Shown: positions 16,945 through 25,113 of the stretch, piece after piece | How the letters are laid out: each line of letters opens with the position of its first letter | How positions within the stretch are numbered: position 1 is the first letter of the stretch | DNA from: Prevotellaceae bacterium | Lineage (GTDB): Bacteria; Bacteroidota; Bacteroidia; Bacteroidales; Bacteroidaceae | Direction: 5' to 3' | Length of the DNA: 38,428 nucleotides | NCBI GenBank assembly: GCA_022508665.1 | Contig: JAFLUT010000011.1 | Location: forward strand, 1-38,428 | Notes under the pieces: model-generated | The model's database searches: none | What the model was told of the DNA's origin: nothing | Seen by the model: only the letters and a program-made list of their open reading frames with translations | Position numbers and translations under genes: made by a program

Positions 16945-19197
16945 TTACATTACGTTAATAATGCGTGACTTTCCATTGTCTATACGTAGTATATACATCC
17001 CTTTGGGAAGATGAAGTGATTTTATATTATTTAGATTAGTTTTTGCTACCATAACTCCGGACGTTGTGTAAATATAGCATATCTCGCTTTGATCTGACCC
17101 TTTTATGGTGTTTAGGTTTGTCACATCGTTTTGTATGATTTCTTGTTCTACTGTTATATTATCTATTGCCAACACACTGCCTGCACTAACAGTTCCTTCT
17201 ATTATGAAATTAGGCATAACACTGGTTGGCAAATTTATGGAGAACAATTCCCATGTACTGTTTTTAGAAGAAGTAAAATCTTTTTCTCGCCATTCCTTGG
17301 CATTCATGTCATAGTATTTCAAGCGAATGGTGTTTTGATTATTGAATTGCAAATTCATGGATATAACATAAAACATTACATGTAGTCCTCCAATAGAGTT
17401 TATAGGATTACAACTAAATTCAATGCTGTTAGATACATCATTTATGGAATACATTGCAGATAATTGTAAAAATTTTGTTCCTGCATACGCAACAGGTTTG
17501 TTGAAATTAACTAATGTATTCCCTGCATTTTCTCCTATCTGCCATATTACACCCGATGATTCATTTATATCTACTTGTATATCTTCTTCAAACCCTTCGA
17601 AAAATATCTGTTGCATATCTTTTTTCTCAAAGTCTGCCCCTATACTATTATTTATTAGTTCAATGCTTCCGTCTCCGAGTGTATGTATATTGTTGAGTTC
17701 TATTCCACAACTACTCCCCTCCCAAAAGAAAGCCATAGGTGTTGAGTTTTGTCCAAAATCATTGTTGTTAGAAGTTCCGGGAAAAGGACATCCTGCTGAA
17801 TTTATATTCCCATAAGATGAGGGGGAGTTGTTAGGTCGTTTATTATTTGAAGAGGCGCATACAATATAGCATTTTTGTGGAGTGCTACAATTTATCGTAT
17901 TTCCCGCATTTTCTATATCAGAATGAATGTGATATATTAAAAGACCTTCTCCGGGGAGTCCTGCACCCCATTCGTCTTTCGTTCTATTTTCTAATATGTA
18001 ATAATCACGGTTCTCGGCTGACTGTAAAATGTAATAGTTATTAGGTGTACTATATGATGGAGCAATACAGACCTCGCCTGTTGGTAGAGGTTTTGGAGAT
18101 ATCCATCCGAAGTCAACAGATTTTACGTATGGGTTGAAATCGGCAGGTGTTATTCCTTCATTGTTCCAACTGCCTTCTGCCATTATGTCCCATTCTCCAG
18201 TACCTCTGTATTCACCGCCTGTTTGATAGTCTGTGTCGTAATAATCCATTGCTCCGAGGGCATGTCCTATTTCATGGCAATGAGCCCCAATTCGTGATAT
18301 ACCTTTACCCGAATTGCCTCTTAGCTCGGGAGCGCATGAGTATTGGTTTATTTTTAGTCCTTGTATTTCATATGGCTGAAAAAATGTGGATTCATGAGAC
18401 CATATCGCATTGGATGCCGCTCCTGCTTCTTCTCCATACCCGGCAAAAATAATATGTACATTGTCTATGAAACCGTCTCCGTCACAGTCGTATGGGGTCA
18501 GATCTATTTCCTTTGCAACATTTTGTATCGCTTCTTCAAATAAGGCGTAAACATTTACGTCATATCCTGTATTATTGTAGTTTTGTCCGTAATACCCCAT
18601 TTCATGGGTGGCTGTATATGGTCCGTATATATCGCTTGCTAATGCTAATTGGTTGTATGATGCCGAGTTGTAAAAATCTCGTACACTTCCTTGGGCATTG
18701 TCGTCATTATACCCCTCTTCATTAAAAAGCCTATCAAACTCGTCTTTATTTTTAGAGAATTTAAGGTCTTGATATTCCATTAAGATAATTAATATCCGAC
18801 GCTCTCCCGTTGCGGTTTTTTTGTTAATGTGTTGGGATGCATGCAGACTGGATATATCTTTCTTTTGAATAAATCTTGCCAAATGTTTAGGAGTCGATTC
18901 AATAAAGTTTTTGAAATCAGATGCATCATCTAATTGCCTGCCTAAAAGATAATTTGTCGCAGATAATGTTGAGTCGCTGTTTAATTTGGCATAGCACCAT
19001 TGTTGTTTTTCATTTTGTATAATTGTGTATCCGCTGTCTGTCTCAGCCCATTTATAATTTTCATTGCCATATAGACGGATATTAATAATTTTATCTCCTA
19101 TAGATATTGGTATGATTTTGGGATAAGCCGGTATTGCCCACAAACTATACCCCATTAAGAATAATATCTGCAAAATTAAAAACCTATAAACAAGCAT
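16945..19197 (-). CDS. Secreted M6-family metalloprotease with T9SS-type C-terminal sorting domain
   Basis: The 750-residue protein has a signal peptide (to about A21-IPA), a propeptide-like region to ~130, then a zinc protease domain. HEIGH at 308-312 fits the HExxH zinc motif, and downstream DYYDTD and WDIMAEGSW match M6 (immune inhibitor A-like) proteases. DCDGDGFIDN at 237-246 looks like a calcium-binding loop. A jelly-roll domain (~555-690) and a final ~70 residues with IYTTSGVMVAK...LPKGMYILRI fit a T9SS type A sorting domain, so the enzyme is likely exported across the outer membrane. The gene is visibly richer in A/T than its neighbours. It follows the lipoprotein gene, separated by a hairpin. 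Confidence 0.87.
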   Translation of the reverse strand: MLVYRFLILQILFLMGYSLWAIPAYPKIIPISIGDKIINIRLYGNENYKWAETDSGYTIIQNEKQQWCYAKLNSDSTLSATNYLLGRQLDDASDFKNFIESTPKHLARFIQKKDISSLHASQHINKKTATGERRILIILMEYQDLKFSKNKDEFDRLFNEEGYNDDNAQGSVRDFYNSASYNQLALASDIYGPYTATHEMGYYGQNYNNTGYDVNVYALFEEAIQNVAKEIDLTPYDCDGDGFIDNVHIIFAGYGEEAGAASNAIWSHESTFFQPYEIQGLKINQYSCAPELRGNSGKGISRIGAHCHEIGHALGAMDYYDTDYQTGGEYRGTGEWDIMAEGSWNNEGITPADFNPYVKSVDFGWISPKPLPTGEVCIAPSYSTPNNYYILQSAENRDYYILENRTKDEWGAGLPGEGLLIYHIHSDIENAGNTINCSTPQKCYIVCASSNNKRPNNSPSSYGNINSAGCPFPGTSNNNDFGQNSTPMAFFWEGSSCGIELNNIHTLGDGSIELINNSIGADFEKKDMQQIFFEGFEEDIQVDINESSGVIWQIGENAGNTLVNFNKPVAYAGTKFLQLSAMYSINDVSNSIEFSCNPINSIGGLHVMFYVISMNLQFNNQNTIRLKYYDMNAKEWREKDFTSSKNSTWELFSINLPTSVMPNFIIEGTVSAGSVLAIDNITVEQEIIQNDVTNLNTIKGSDQSEICYIYTTSGVMVAKTNLNNIKSLHLPKGMYILRIDNGKSRIINVM

Positions 19198-19225
19198 ATT
19201 ACAGTCAGACTTAACTTATAATGAA

Positions 19226-19262
19226 AATAGAAAGGAGCCATAAATTGCAGCTCCTTTCTATT
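19226..19262 (-). terminator. Hairpin between the lipoprotein and metalloprotease genes
   Basis: A 13-bp perfect stem (19226-19238 and 19250-19262) with an 11-nt loop starts 6 bp behind the lipoprotein stop; on the minus strand TTTTCAT follows. It may end the lipoprotein mRNA or let only part of transcription reach the protease gene. Confidence 0.65.
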
Positions 19263-19267
19263 CTTTA

Positions 19268-19672
19268 TTATTGTTCTACAACTTCTGAAAATAACCTATT
19301 TATTGAATTGCGTCCCCAATTATTGACCTCGGATGTGGAAAGTTTAAGTGATGTGTATGTGATTGTGTAATTGGGCGAGAAGAACCAGATGTTGCTGAGG
19401 TATGTTGCCATATAATACTCTGTTGCAGCAGCAGGTATCTCGATTGAGATCGACTCTCCTGGGGCAAGAGTGCCAAAATCTTTGTCTACTAACGTTTCAT
19501 CTCTTGCGTTAAGAAAAATAATTCTGAAACGTTCTAATGTGTAGGTACTATTATTTTTTATAGTAACCTTCTTGGCATTTTCTTCTTCATCGTCGCATGA
19601 TGATAAGAACATTGTTGCGCCAAACATAATCATTGCCATTGCAATGAATGTGTAAAAAAATTTGTTTTTCAT
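19268..19672 (-). CDS. Small surface-type lipoprotein of unknown function
   Basis: The 134-residue protein has a lipoprotein signal peptide with lipobox LSSC (C26) followed directly by DDEEEN. An acidic run just after the cysteine is the known lipoprotein export signal in Bacteroidetes, so surface exposure is likely. The mature part (~108 residues) reads like a single beta-sandwich: VTIKNNSTYTLERFRIIF and APGESISIEIP suggest strands. No catalytic motif or named family is recognised. It lies just upstream of the M6 protease gene with a hairpin between, and downstream of a long non-coding stretch. Confidence 0.75.
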   Translation of the reverse strand: MKNKFFYTFIAMAMIMFGATMFLSSCDDEEENAKKVTIKNNSTYTLERFRIIFLNARDETLVDKDFGTLAPGESISIEIPAAATEYYMATYLSNIWFFSPNYTITYTSLKLSTSEVNNWGRNSINRLFSEVVEQ

Positions 19673-19747
19673 TTTTAATAATTTTTTTGCCTCCTGAACT
19701 CCCGAATTCAGCGTGAATAAATAAAGTTTATGTTTAAGTTAAAGGAA

Positions 19748-20126
19748 ACAAAAAAGGCATGGGGAGTTTATTACTTTCGTGTCCATCCCAAATCTCAGAT
19801 CTTCGCATTGCCCCGTGTCAAAGATAAGCAACACAGCCAGCCCACACCAAGTGATTATATATAACAGAATACATACCATATAATAATAGGTATAATATAT
19901 CAGCATGGATATAATGCACCCACGTAGACATTCCGTTGCATTACCTCTGTGACACGATTCAAAGTTACGAAGTTTGAGATCACAGAACAGTAACGTCCGT
20001 AAACGCCTTTTCCGAAACCGTCCTTACAAATGGTTTTCCCGGTCTCGTTCCGTCGAATGTCTCGACTTGCCATGTCCTTTTTAGCCCTCCCTTTTTAGAT
20101 AGTTGGAACAGATAGACTGGCTGAGT
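19748..20126 (-). ncRNA. Candidate structured RNA or very long leader upstream of the lipoprotein gene
   Basis: No plausible ORF fills 19673-20603. On the minus strand a TATATTTG box (20133-20140) precedes ~375 nt that can form several helices (for example 19947-19952 with 19980-19985, and 19913-19918 with 19937-19942) and ends in an imperfect 7-bp stem followed by six T near 19748. It does not show tmRNA, RNase P or SRP RNA signatures. A second promoter-like pair at 19819-19850 could drive the lipoprotein gene alone. The RNA class is unknown, and the call rests on hand folding only. Confidence 0.3.
19819..19850 (-). promoter_or_regulatory. Promoter-like site upstream of the lipoprotein gene
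   Basis: On the minus strand TTG (19848-19850), 21 bp, TATCTTTG (19819-19826). It would give a ~140-nt leader ahead of the lipoprotein start at 19672. Confidence 0.45.
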
Positions 20127-20132
20127 CGCTTG

Positions 20133-20140
20133 CAAATATA
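20133..20140 (-). promoter_or_regulatory. Promoter-like -7 box at the start of the structured region
   Basis: TATATTTG fits TAnnTTTG in a strongly A/T-rich setting. No TTTG is found at the -33 distance. Confidence 0.35.
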
Positions 20141-20297
20141 CGACATTTTTTTAGAATGTTAACATTTGCAATAAAATTTTTTATGTTTTTGAATAAAAAA
20201 GTAAAATGACGTTAATTGATATTCATGTCATCTGAAATCTATAGAATCACGTTGAAGGCTACCACAAAAAGATGAGAGCCGTTGCCATGAAAAGTGG

Positions 20298-20423
20298 ACA
20301 ACGGCTGAGCGAACTAGTAGGCAACCGATGGCATAGATAATCTGCATTGGCTGACTATTATAATTTGTCACGGCTGACTATTGTAATCGTGAACGGCTGG
20401 GCGTTTGAGCGGTATGCTGTTGT
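20298..20423 (-). repeat. 126-bp dispersed repeat, copy B
   Basis: Read on the minus strand this is the second copy of the element at 8448-8573. The inner 109 bp (20298-20406) align without gaps at about 90% identity, and the 23-bp spacing of CAGCCG motifs is kept. The inverted end at 20298 is intact (TCAGCCGTTGT on the minus strand) while the other end has drifted. It lies in the non-coding stretch between the lipoprotein and receiver genes. Confidence 0.8.
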
Positions 20424-20538
20424 TGTTTTGGATAATAAAAGGGCAGTTTGGTCGGCGCCAAACTGTTTAACATGAACTTGGCGAACTTCTATGACCCATG
20501 AATGTCTTTTTGTCGAATTGACGTTATTTATAATTATT

Positions 20539-20571
20539 AAGGGCGACAATCAAACAATGATTGTCGCCCTT
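20539..20571. terminator. Terminator behind the receiver gene
   Basis: A perfect 14-bp stem (20539-20552 and 20558-20571) with a 5-nt loop lies 33 bp downstream of the receiver-gene stop (minus strand). A/T-rich sequence follows on both sides, with TGTTGTTTTA on the plus strand. Confidence 0.75.
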
Positions 20572-20603
20572 GTTGTTTTATGATAGAATACTAATGGTTG
20601 CGT

Positions 20604-21023
20604 TTATGCCTTCTTTGTTGCATGCAGATTTATCTGTGTTGTCACACTGTTGATAAGTTTCTCCATGATGATTGGCTTATTGATGAAATCGTTAGCGCCC
20701 AATTGGAAGCCTTTTGAGATGTCCTGTTCGGAGTTGAGGGCTGACAGTATGATGATAGGCAAGTCCTTGGTGTCGTCAGCGGCACGCAGGCGGCGTATTA
20801 CTTCAAAACCGTCAATGCCGGGCATCATAAGGTCGAGCAGCAGAAGGTCAACTTTCTTCTCTGCGATAGCGTCAAGGGCTGCTTGACCGCTGTTTGCTGT
20901 GCGGATTTCAAAAGTATATTGAGATAGCATCTTCTTGATGAGGAGAATGTTCAGTGGTACGTCATCCACTACGAGGACTGACAGGCTGCTTACATCTATA
21001 CCTTGTGTGATGTTGTTGTTCAT
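20604..21023 (-). CDS. Stand-alone response-regulator receiver protein
   Basis: The 139-residue protein is one CheY-like receiver domain: acidic pair D20/D21, phospho-acceptor D64 in LLLDLMMPGIDG, S94 in IILSALN and K116 in INKP. It has no output domain and thus acts by protein contact or as a phosphate relay. No histidine kinase is encoded nearby. It follows the TackOD1-type gene by 70 bp on the same strand, and the two are probably one operon, suggesting a common signalling function. Confidence 0.93.
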   Translation of the reverse strand: MNNNITQGIDVSSLSVLVVDDVPLNILLIKKMLSQYTFEIRTANSGQAALDAIAEKKVDLLLLDLMMPGIDGFEVIRRLRAADDTKDLPIIILSALNSEQDISKGFQLGANDFINKPIIMEKLINSVTTQINLHATKKA

Positions 21024-21093
21024 ATTGTTGTGTTATTGCTTTTGAGGTTACAGTAATTTTGTCTATTTATAGGAGTTTGTGGAGAAGTAGAGG

Positions 21094-22551
21094 TTATTCG
21101 GAAGGCTCTTTCTTCACTGCTGCAGGGTCGTAATCAACACTGTCGTCAGGAGTGACTGACACATAGTTCATTTCCTTTATGAAGTCGTCTATGGTCGATT
21201 GGTTGCCTTGCAGTTTCTGATATGTGTAGCAAACCTTTTCTCCGGGGTTGAGGCTTGGCTGTATTGCTCGTATTGCTTCAGCGAGGAGAACTTGGAAATT
21301 GATGATGTCCTCTTCCGTGTCGCCTTTGTAGTTGCGGATGACAGAGCCTACATATATCATGTTGTTTGCAGCCGATACCTTGTTGTTAGGGAAGTATGTA
21401 CATACCTGCTCAATGCTTTCAGAGCGTATAGGCATTGTCTCTCCCTCTTGGTTGAGAATCCACACTTTGCCAACGAGCAGGTCGCCATTGATGTTGCCGC
21501 TGAATTTCTGTTCTGCCAACAGGCGTACACGATTGACAAAGCGGTTGTACTCAATGTAGTTGTCGTAAAACTCTGTGTAGATAGTAAAGCCGATGTTTGG
21601 AGATATTACCGACTGACGACCGTCTGACGTTATCTCATAGATGTTAATATCCTGAGGAATAAGTTCATCCGCATTGTGAGTGTTCTCGCAGTTTGTGCAT
21701 ATTGTCTTAGCCTTTGGCTCGATGAATGTATTTCCGCATGTGCTGCAAGTATGTATGGTCGTCGGGCGGTCATAGTCCATGCCTATGTGGCGGAGCATCT
21801 TATGGCATTTCGGACAGCGCAACTGGCCGCCAAAGTGATAAGTGTGTTCTGGAGATACGTTGCCGCAGCGGAAGTGATGGATAACCTCCTCTGTATGTAT
21901 CGCTGACTGGCCGCACTTTGGGCAACTTTGCAAATACAGAAGGTGAGAGTTCAGACATGTTGGGCAAAGGAACACCTTATTGATAAACTTCGTTGTTCGG
22001 AACAGCCCTTTCTCAGTCATCGACTGCATGAATACAAAGTATTCGCCCAGTTCGTACTGCCCAAGACGATAGAACAGGTCGAACACAGGGATTACATATC
22101 CTGTAGATGCCGAAACGTCAAGCTTTGGCACCAATTCCGTCTTCTTACGTGAAATAAGATAACGTGTAAGCCTGATGAAGAACTGATTGGATGACAATAT
22201 AGGGTCTTCTTGTGCATTCAGCCCCAACTGGTTGCGATAACTGAGGATGTTTTCCACCTTCGTCAACACCTCCATGTCGTTCCAGTCATCGGCATATCCA
22301 TCAATGATTTCATCATAGTTGCCCATTTTGTCCTCTAAAGAGCGAGCCACGAACAGAGGTTTGTAGCAGCACTTGGCAGATGTAACAGGGTTTATGTTGT
22401 TGAGTATGGTCTTCGTTTCCTCAGCCGACTCATTTGTAATGAAAATGACATCAAAAAGATAGTCTGGAAAGTCTGGACTCTCATCAAGGGCGAAAGGACT
22501 GTCAAGAACCAGCACTTTCCTGTCGCCGTCGTTTTTCTGTATGGTTATCAT
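21094..22551 (-). CDS. TackOD1-like zinc-ribbon signalling protein
   Basis: The 485-residue protein has an N-terminal ~110 residues resembling a degenerate receiver-like fold. The centre is cysteine-rich: pairs at C196/C199, C210/C213, C246/C249, C269/C272 and C285/C288, plus HHFRC at 225-229. The order CPTC, CPKC, HHFRC, CPKC, CSTC, CTNC resembles TackOD1, an output domain first described in Thaumarchaeota signalling proteins and found in bacteria with receiver and cyclase domains. The C-terminal ~150 residues resemble a GGDEF-like fold without a visible GGDEF motif; that is a weak impression. It precedes the stand-alone receiver gene. Function unknown, probably cytosolic signalling. Confidence 0.65.
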   Translation of the reverse strand: MITIQKNDGDRKVLVLDSPFALDESPDFPDYLFDVIFITNESAEETKTILNNINPVTSAKCCYKPLFVARSLEDKMGNYDEIIDGYADDWNDMEVLTKVENILSYRNQLGLNAQEDPILSSNQFFIRLTRYLISRKKTELVPKLDVSASTGYVIPVFDLFYRLGQYELGEYFVFMQSMTEKGLFRTTKFINKVFLCPTCLNSHLLYLQSCPKCGQSAIHTEEVIHHFRCGNVSPEHTYHFGGQLRCPKCHKMLRHIGMDYDRPTTIHTCSTCGNTFIEPKAKTICTNCENTHNADELIPQDINIYEITSDGRQSVISPNIGFTIYTEFYDNYIEYNRFVNRVRLLAEQKFSGNINGDLLVGKVWILNQEGETMPIRSESIEQVCTYFPNNKVSAANNMIYVGSVIRNYKGDTEEDIINFQVLLAEAIRAIQPSLNPGEKVCYTYQKLQGNQSTIDDFIKEMNYVSVTPDDSVDYDPAAVKKEPSE

Positions 22552-22696
22552 ATTTGAAAGTATTTTATTTATTGATATTCATATAAAACATTCATGTTAT
22601 CTATACTCTTTAAATTGCTTTGGCATCTGATAAGGAATAAGATTGTACAAACGGTTCTATATCCCCTACGTCATTATCCCCTTCAATCACATTTTA

Positions 22697-22704
22697 CAAA
22701 TTTA
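22697..22704 (-). promoter_or_regulatory. Possible promoter -7 box for the TackOD1-receiver operon
   Basis: TAAATTTG on the minus strand fits TAnnTTTG, ~145 bp upstream of the gene start. No -33 box is apparent, so support is weak. Confidence 0.3.
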
Positions 22705-22785
22705 GGATAATTTTCTCTAACATGAATTGTTTCCCATGCCTTTTTTTCAATACATCGGCAAAAAAGTGTGTATTTGCCGTTCTTT

Positions 22786-23385
22786 TTAGTCCAGATACCC
22801 TGCCTTTTTCAGTTCCTTGGCTGCAATGTCGCACTCCTTCCACCACTCTTCGCCAAATTGCCGTATGAGTGGTTCTTTCAGATATTTATAGACAGGCATT
22901 TGTAATTTCTTGCCAAGGTCACGGGCTGGCTTGCACACATCCCAACGATGTACATTCACGGCGGTCATCCCTCCCACTTTCGATAGCCTTACAGGATACA
23001 ATGCACACGAAGCAGGCTTCTGCCAATGAAATTTTCCGCATCTGTAAGCCGAATCAATGGCACACAAGGCACATTGTCCTTCAACACCCTCTATGTTGCC
23101 GTGCTTCACGAAGATGCAATCTTTGCCATTCACTATCTGCGTAACCAGTTCGCCGTCACGGTCGGGATACACCACTCCTTCACTCTCGATAATTTTCTGT
23201 GCCTCAGGCGAGAGTTCATCCCCAAGCGCATCCACCGCCTCTTCCAGCAGTTCCACCTCCTCAATGCTTACAGGCGCACCAGCGTCGCCTTCCACACAGC
23301 AGATGCCATGGCACTTGCTGAGGTCGCAACAGAAAAACACCTTGAATAGGTCGAGCGAAACGAGTGTACCTAAAATCTCAATCAT
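22786..23385 (-). CDS. DUF3109 family cysteine-rich protein
   Basis: The 199-residue protein matches DUF3109, a Bacteroidetes family. Conserved cysteines are seen in FFCCDLSKCHGICCVEGDAGAP (about residues 17-38), IEGVEGQCALCAID (about 97-110), YRCGKFHWQKPASCALYPVR (about 113-132) and VCKP. The pattern suggests a metal or iron-sulfur cluster site, as in the related YkgJ-type CxxxCxxCC proteins. Biochemical role unknown. Its ATG lies 8 bp inside the end of ribF, so it is the last gene of the overlapping minus-strand operon. Confidence 0.85.
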   Translation of the reverse strand: MIEILGTLVSLDLFKVFFCCDLSKCHGICCVEGDAGAPVSIEEVELLEEAVDALGDELSPEAQKIIESEGVVYPDRDGELVTQIVNGKDCIFVKHGNIEGVEGQCALCAIDSAYRCGKFHWQKPASCALYPVRLSKVGGMTAVNVHRWDVCKPARDLGKKLQMPVYKYLKEPLIRQFGEEWWKECDIAAKELKKAGYLD

Positions 23386-24310
23386 ACATATTATATATAT
23401 ATAGTGACAAAATCAACGCACGACATTCACGTTCATCTTCCGCCAACTGTCGCTTCAATGCCTCCAACGAGCCGAACTCACGCTCCTTTCGCAGGTGATG
23501 CAGAATTTCTATCCTCATCGTCGTGTCATACAGGTCATCTTGAAAATCAAACAGATGCACCTCTATGCTTCGCTCCGTTCCATTGTGCAGAGTCGGTCGT
23601 GTGCCAATGTTGAGCATGCCAAATCCCATGTCTGACCTAACGAGATAGACGCCATTCTCGGGTATGAGTTTCAGAGAGTTCACCTGCATGTTTGCCGTAG
23701 GGTAGCCGAGCCGTCTGCCATTCTGAAAACCTCTAACTACCGAGCCTTGCAGGAAATAAGAATAGCCGAGCAAAGCGTTTGCCGTCTTGATGTCTCCCGT
23801 AAGGAGTGCATTCCGTATAGCAGTAGAAGACAATGCCCTGCATCCCTCAGCAGGAGAAAAGGGCGCAATGTCCATTACCTTTATGTCCAATTCTTTTCCA
23901 TATTCCACATAGTCGGAATATCCTTTGCAGTCATGTCCAAAATGATTGTCATAGCCTACCAGCAAAGTCTTCACGCCTATCTGCTCTTTCAACACGCTCC
24001 TCATAAACTCCCGAGCCGAAAGCACTGACAAATCCCTCGTAAATTCAATCACTACGATTTTATCAATTCCCGTCTCTTTCAGCAGCGAAACCTTCTCCTC
24101 CTCTGGCGAGAGCATTTGTGGCACAAAGCTCTTGCGAAGTACCTGCAAAGGGTGGTTGGCAAACGTCACAACCACTGCTTCAAGTCCCTCACTGCGAGCC
24201 TGTTCCACCACTTGCCGTATGACAAACCGATGCCCCAGATGTACTCCGTCAAAAGAGCCGATAGTCGCCACACATGGCCGTATGCTACAATCTTTGCCTA
24301 TTATCTTCAT
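23378..24310 (-). CDS. ribF: Bifunctional riboflavin kinase / FAD synthetase
   Basis: The protein makes FMN from riboflavin and FAD from FMN. The start at 24310 gives 310 residues, the normal RibF length; a longer ORF upstream is non-homologous. GSFDGVHLGHR (about 16-26) is the nucleotidyltransferase motif of the FAD synthetase half, and SSTAIRNALLTGDI a second conserved piece. The kinase half has GRRLGYPTANM (about 187-197), GVYLVR and IEVHLFDF. A TACCTTTG box (24324-24331) stands just upstream. It overlaps the DUF3109 start by 8 bp. Confidence 0.95.
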   Translation of the reverse strand: MKIIGKDCSIRPCVATIGSFDGVHLGHRFVIRQVVEQARSEGLEAVVVTFANHPLQVLRKSFVPQMLSPEEEKVSLLKETGIDKIVVIEFTRDLSVLSAREFMRSVLKEQIGVKTLLVGYDNHFGHDCKGYSDYVEYGKELDIKVMDIAPFSPAEGCRALSSTAIRNALLTGDIKTANALLGYSYFLQGSVVRGFQNGRRLGYPTANMQVNSLKLIPENGVYLVRSDMGFGMLNIGTRPTLHNGTERSIEVHLFDFQDDLYDTTMRIEILHHLRKEREFGSLEALKRQLAEDERECRALILSLYIYNMYD

Positions 24311-24323
24311 GCCTAACAAGGTG

Positions 24324-24331
24324 CAAAGGTA
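24324..24331 (-). promoter_or_regulatory. Promoter -7 box for ribF
   Basis: TACCTTTG on the minus strand, 13 bp upstream of the ribF start, fits TAnnTTTG. It overlaps the intergenic gap behind the glycosyltransferase gene. No clear -33 TTTG. Confidence 0.5.
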
Positions 24332-24339
24332 CACATTTT

Positions 24340-25113
24340 TTACTGAAGAATAGGCTTGATATGGCGGAAGATTGCCCTGAAAACAAAGTAAATATGGTTG
24401 GCGATGGTGGAGAGGAGTCCGTAGTGGCGGCACATGATGCGGAAACGCTCGAGGAGGGATGCCTTGTGATTGGCAGTAGTCATTCCTTCGCTGAGATAGT
24501 CTGCGAGGGGTTCCTTTATATATATATTGTGCATACCTTTTTTTTCTCCCTCCTTCATGCAGCGGATGCACCAGTCGAAGTCAGCGGAGAAACGATAAGA
24601 AGTGTCGTATGACTGGGCTATTCGTCGGTTGACGTAGAAGGCTTGGTGACATACGAGCATGCCCTGCTGGAAAGAACGCCACGTGAGATTGTCGGGTGGC
24701 GTGAGGTGGCGAGGGCGGAGAAAGTTGCCGTCGGAGTCAACAATGTCGGTGTCGCCATAGATTACGGCAGGAAATGAGTTGGGGTCGGCAGTGGATGCTG
24801 TGGCGGATGAGACTGCCTGTGCGATGTGGGCAAGAGTGAAAGGGCTGTGCAGAGTGTCGCCAGCGTTTAGAAAGCAGATGTAGTCGCCTGTGACGAGGTT
24901 GAAAGCCTTGTTCATGGCATCGTAAAGCCCTCGGTCGGGTTCTGACAAGATTGTAGCATTGTATTCCTTGGCTATGTCCACAGTGCGGTCTTTGGATGCG
25001 CCGTCTATGATGATGTGTTCCGTGTCGCTGTAGGTCTGCGATGCCACACTCTCCATGGTGCGACGTATGGTGCTTTCAGCGTTATACGTGACGGTGACAA
25101 TGCTAATCTTCAT
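24340..25113 (-). CDS. Family 2 glycosyltransferase
   Basis: Start chosen at 25113 (MKISIVTVTYNAE), giving 257 residues; the longer ORF adds 22 unlikely residues. The N-terminal GT-A fold shows ISIVTVTYNAESTI, EHIIIDGASKDRT and the DxD-like region EPDRGLYDAMNKA...GDYICFLNAGD (about 70-100). This is the pattern of WcaA/WcaE-like transferases that add a sugar from a nucleotide donor to a polysaccharide. Its start overlaps the end of the GT4 gene by 11 bp, so both work in the same pathway, probably surface polysaccharide or lipid-linked glycan synthesis. Donor and acceptor unknown. Confidence 0.88.
   Translation of the reverse strand: MKISIVTVTYNAESTIRRTMESVASQTYSDTEHIIIDGASKDRTVDIAKEYNATILSEPDRGLYDAMNKAFNLVTGDYICFLNAGDTLHSPFTLAHIAQAVSSATASTADPNSFPAVIYGDTDIVDSDGNFLRPRHLTPPDNLTWRSFQQGMLVCHQAFYVNRRIAQSYDTSYRFSADFDWCIRCMKEGEKKGMHNIYIKEPLADYLSEGMTTANHKASLLERFRIMCRHYGLLSTIANHIYFVFRAIFRHIKPILQ

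Noticed and set aside
19748..20126. tmRNA, RNase P RNA or 6S RNA
   Set aside because: No tRNA-like 3' end or tag reading frame, no GAGGAAAGTC-type RNase P core; 6S cannot be judged by eye, so no class is given.
20444..20465. CAGTTTGG/CCAAACTG hairpin as a terminator of a plus-strand transcript
   Set aside because: 8-bp stem without a T run and with no plus-strand gene upstream; kept only as a note.
23378..24571. 397-residue RibF with an N-terminal extension
   Set aside because: The first 87 residues have no RibF-like sequence and overlap the glycosyltransferase gene; homology begins at the ATG at 24310, just behind a promoter box.
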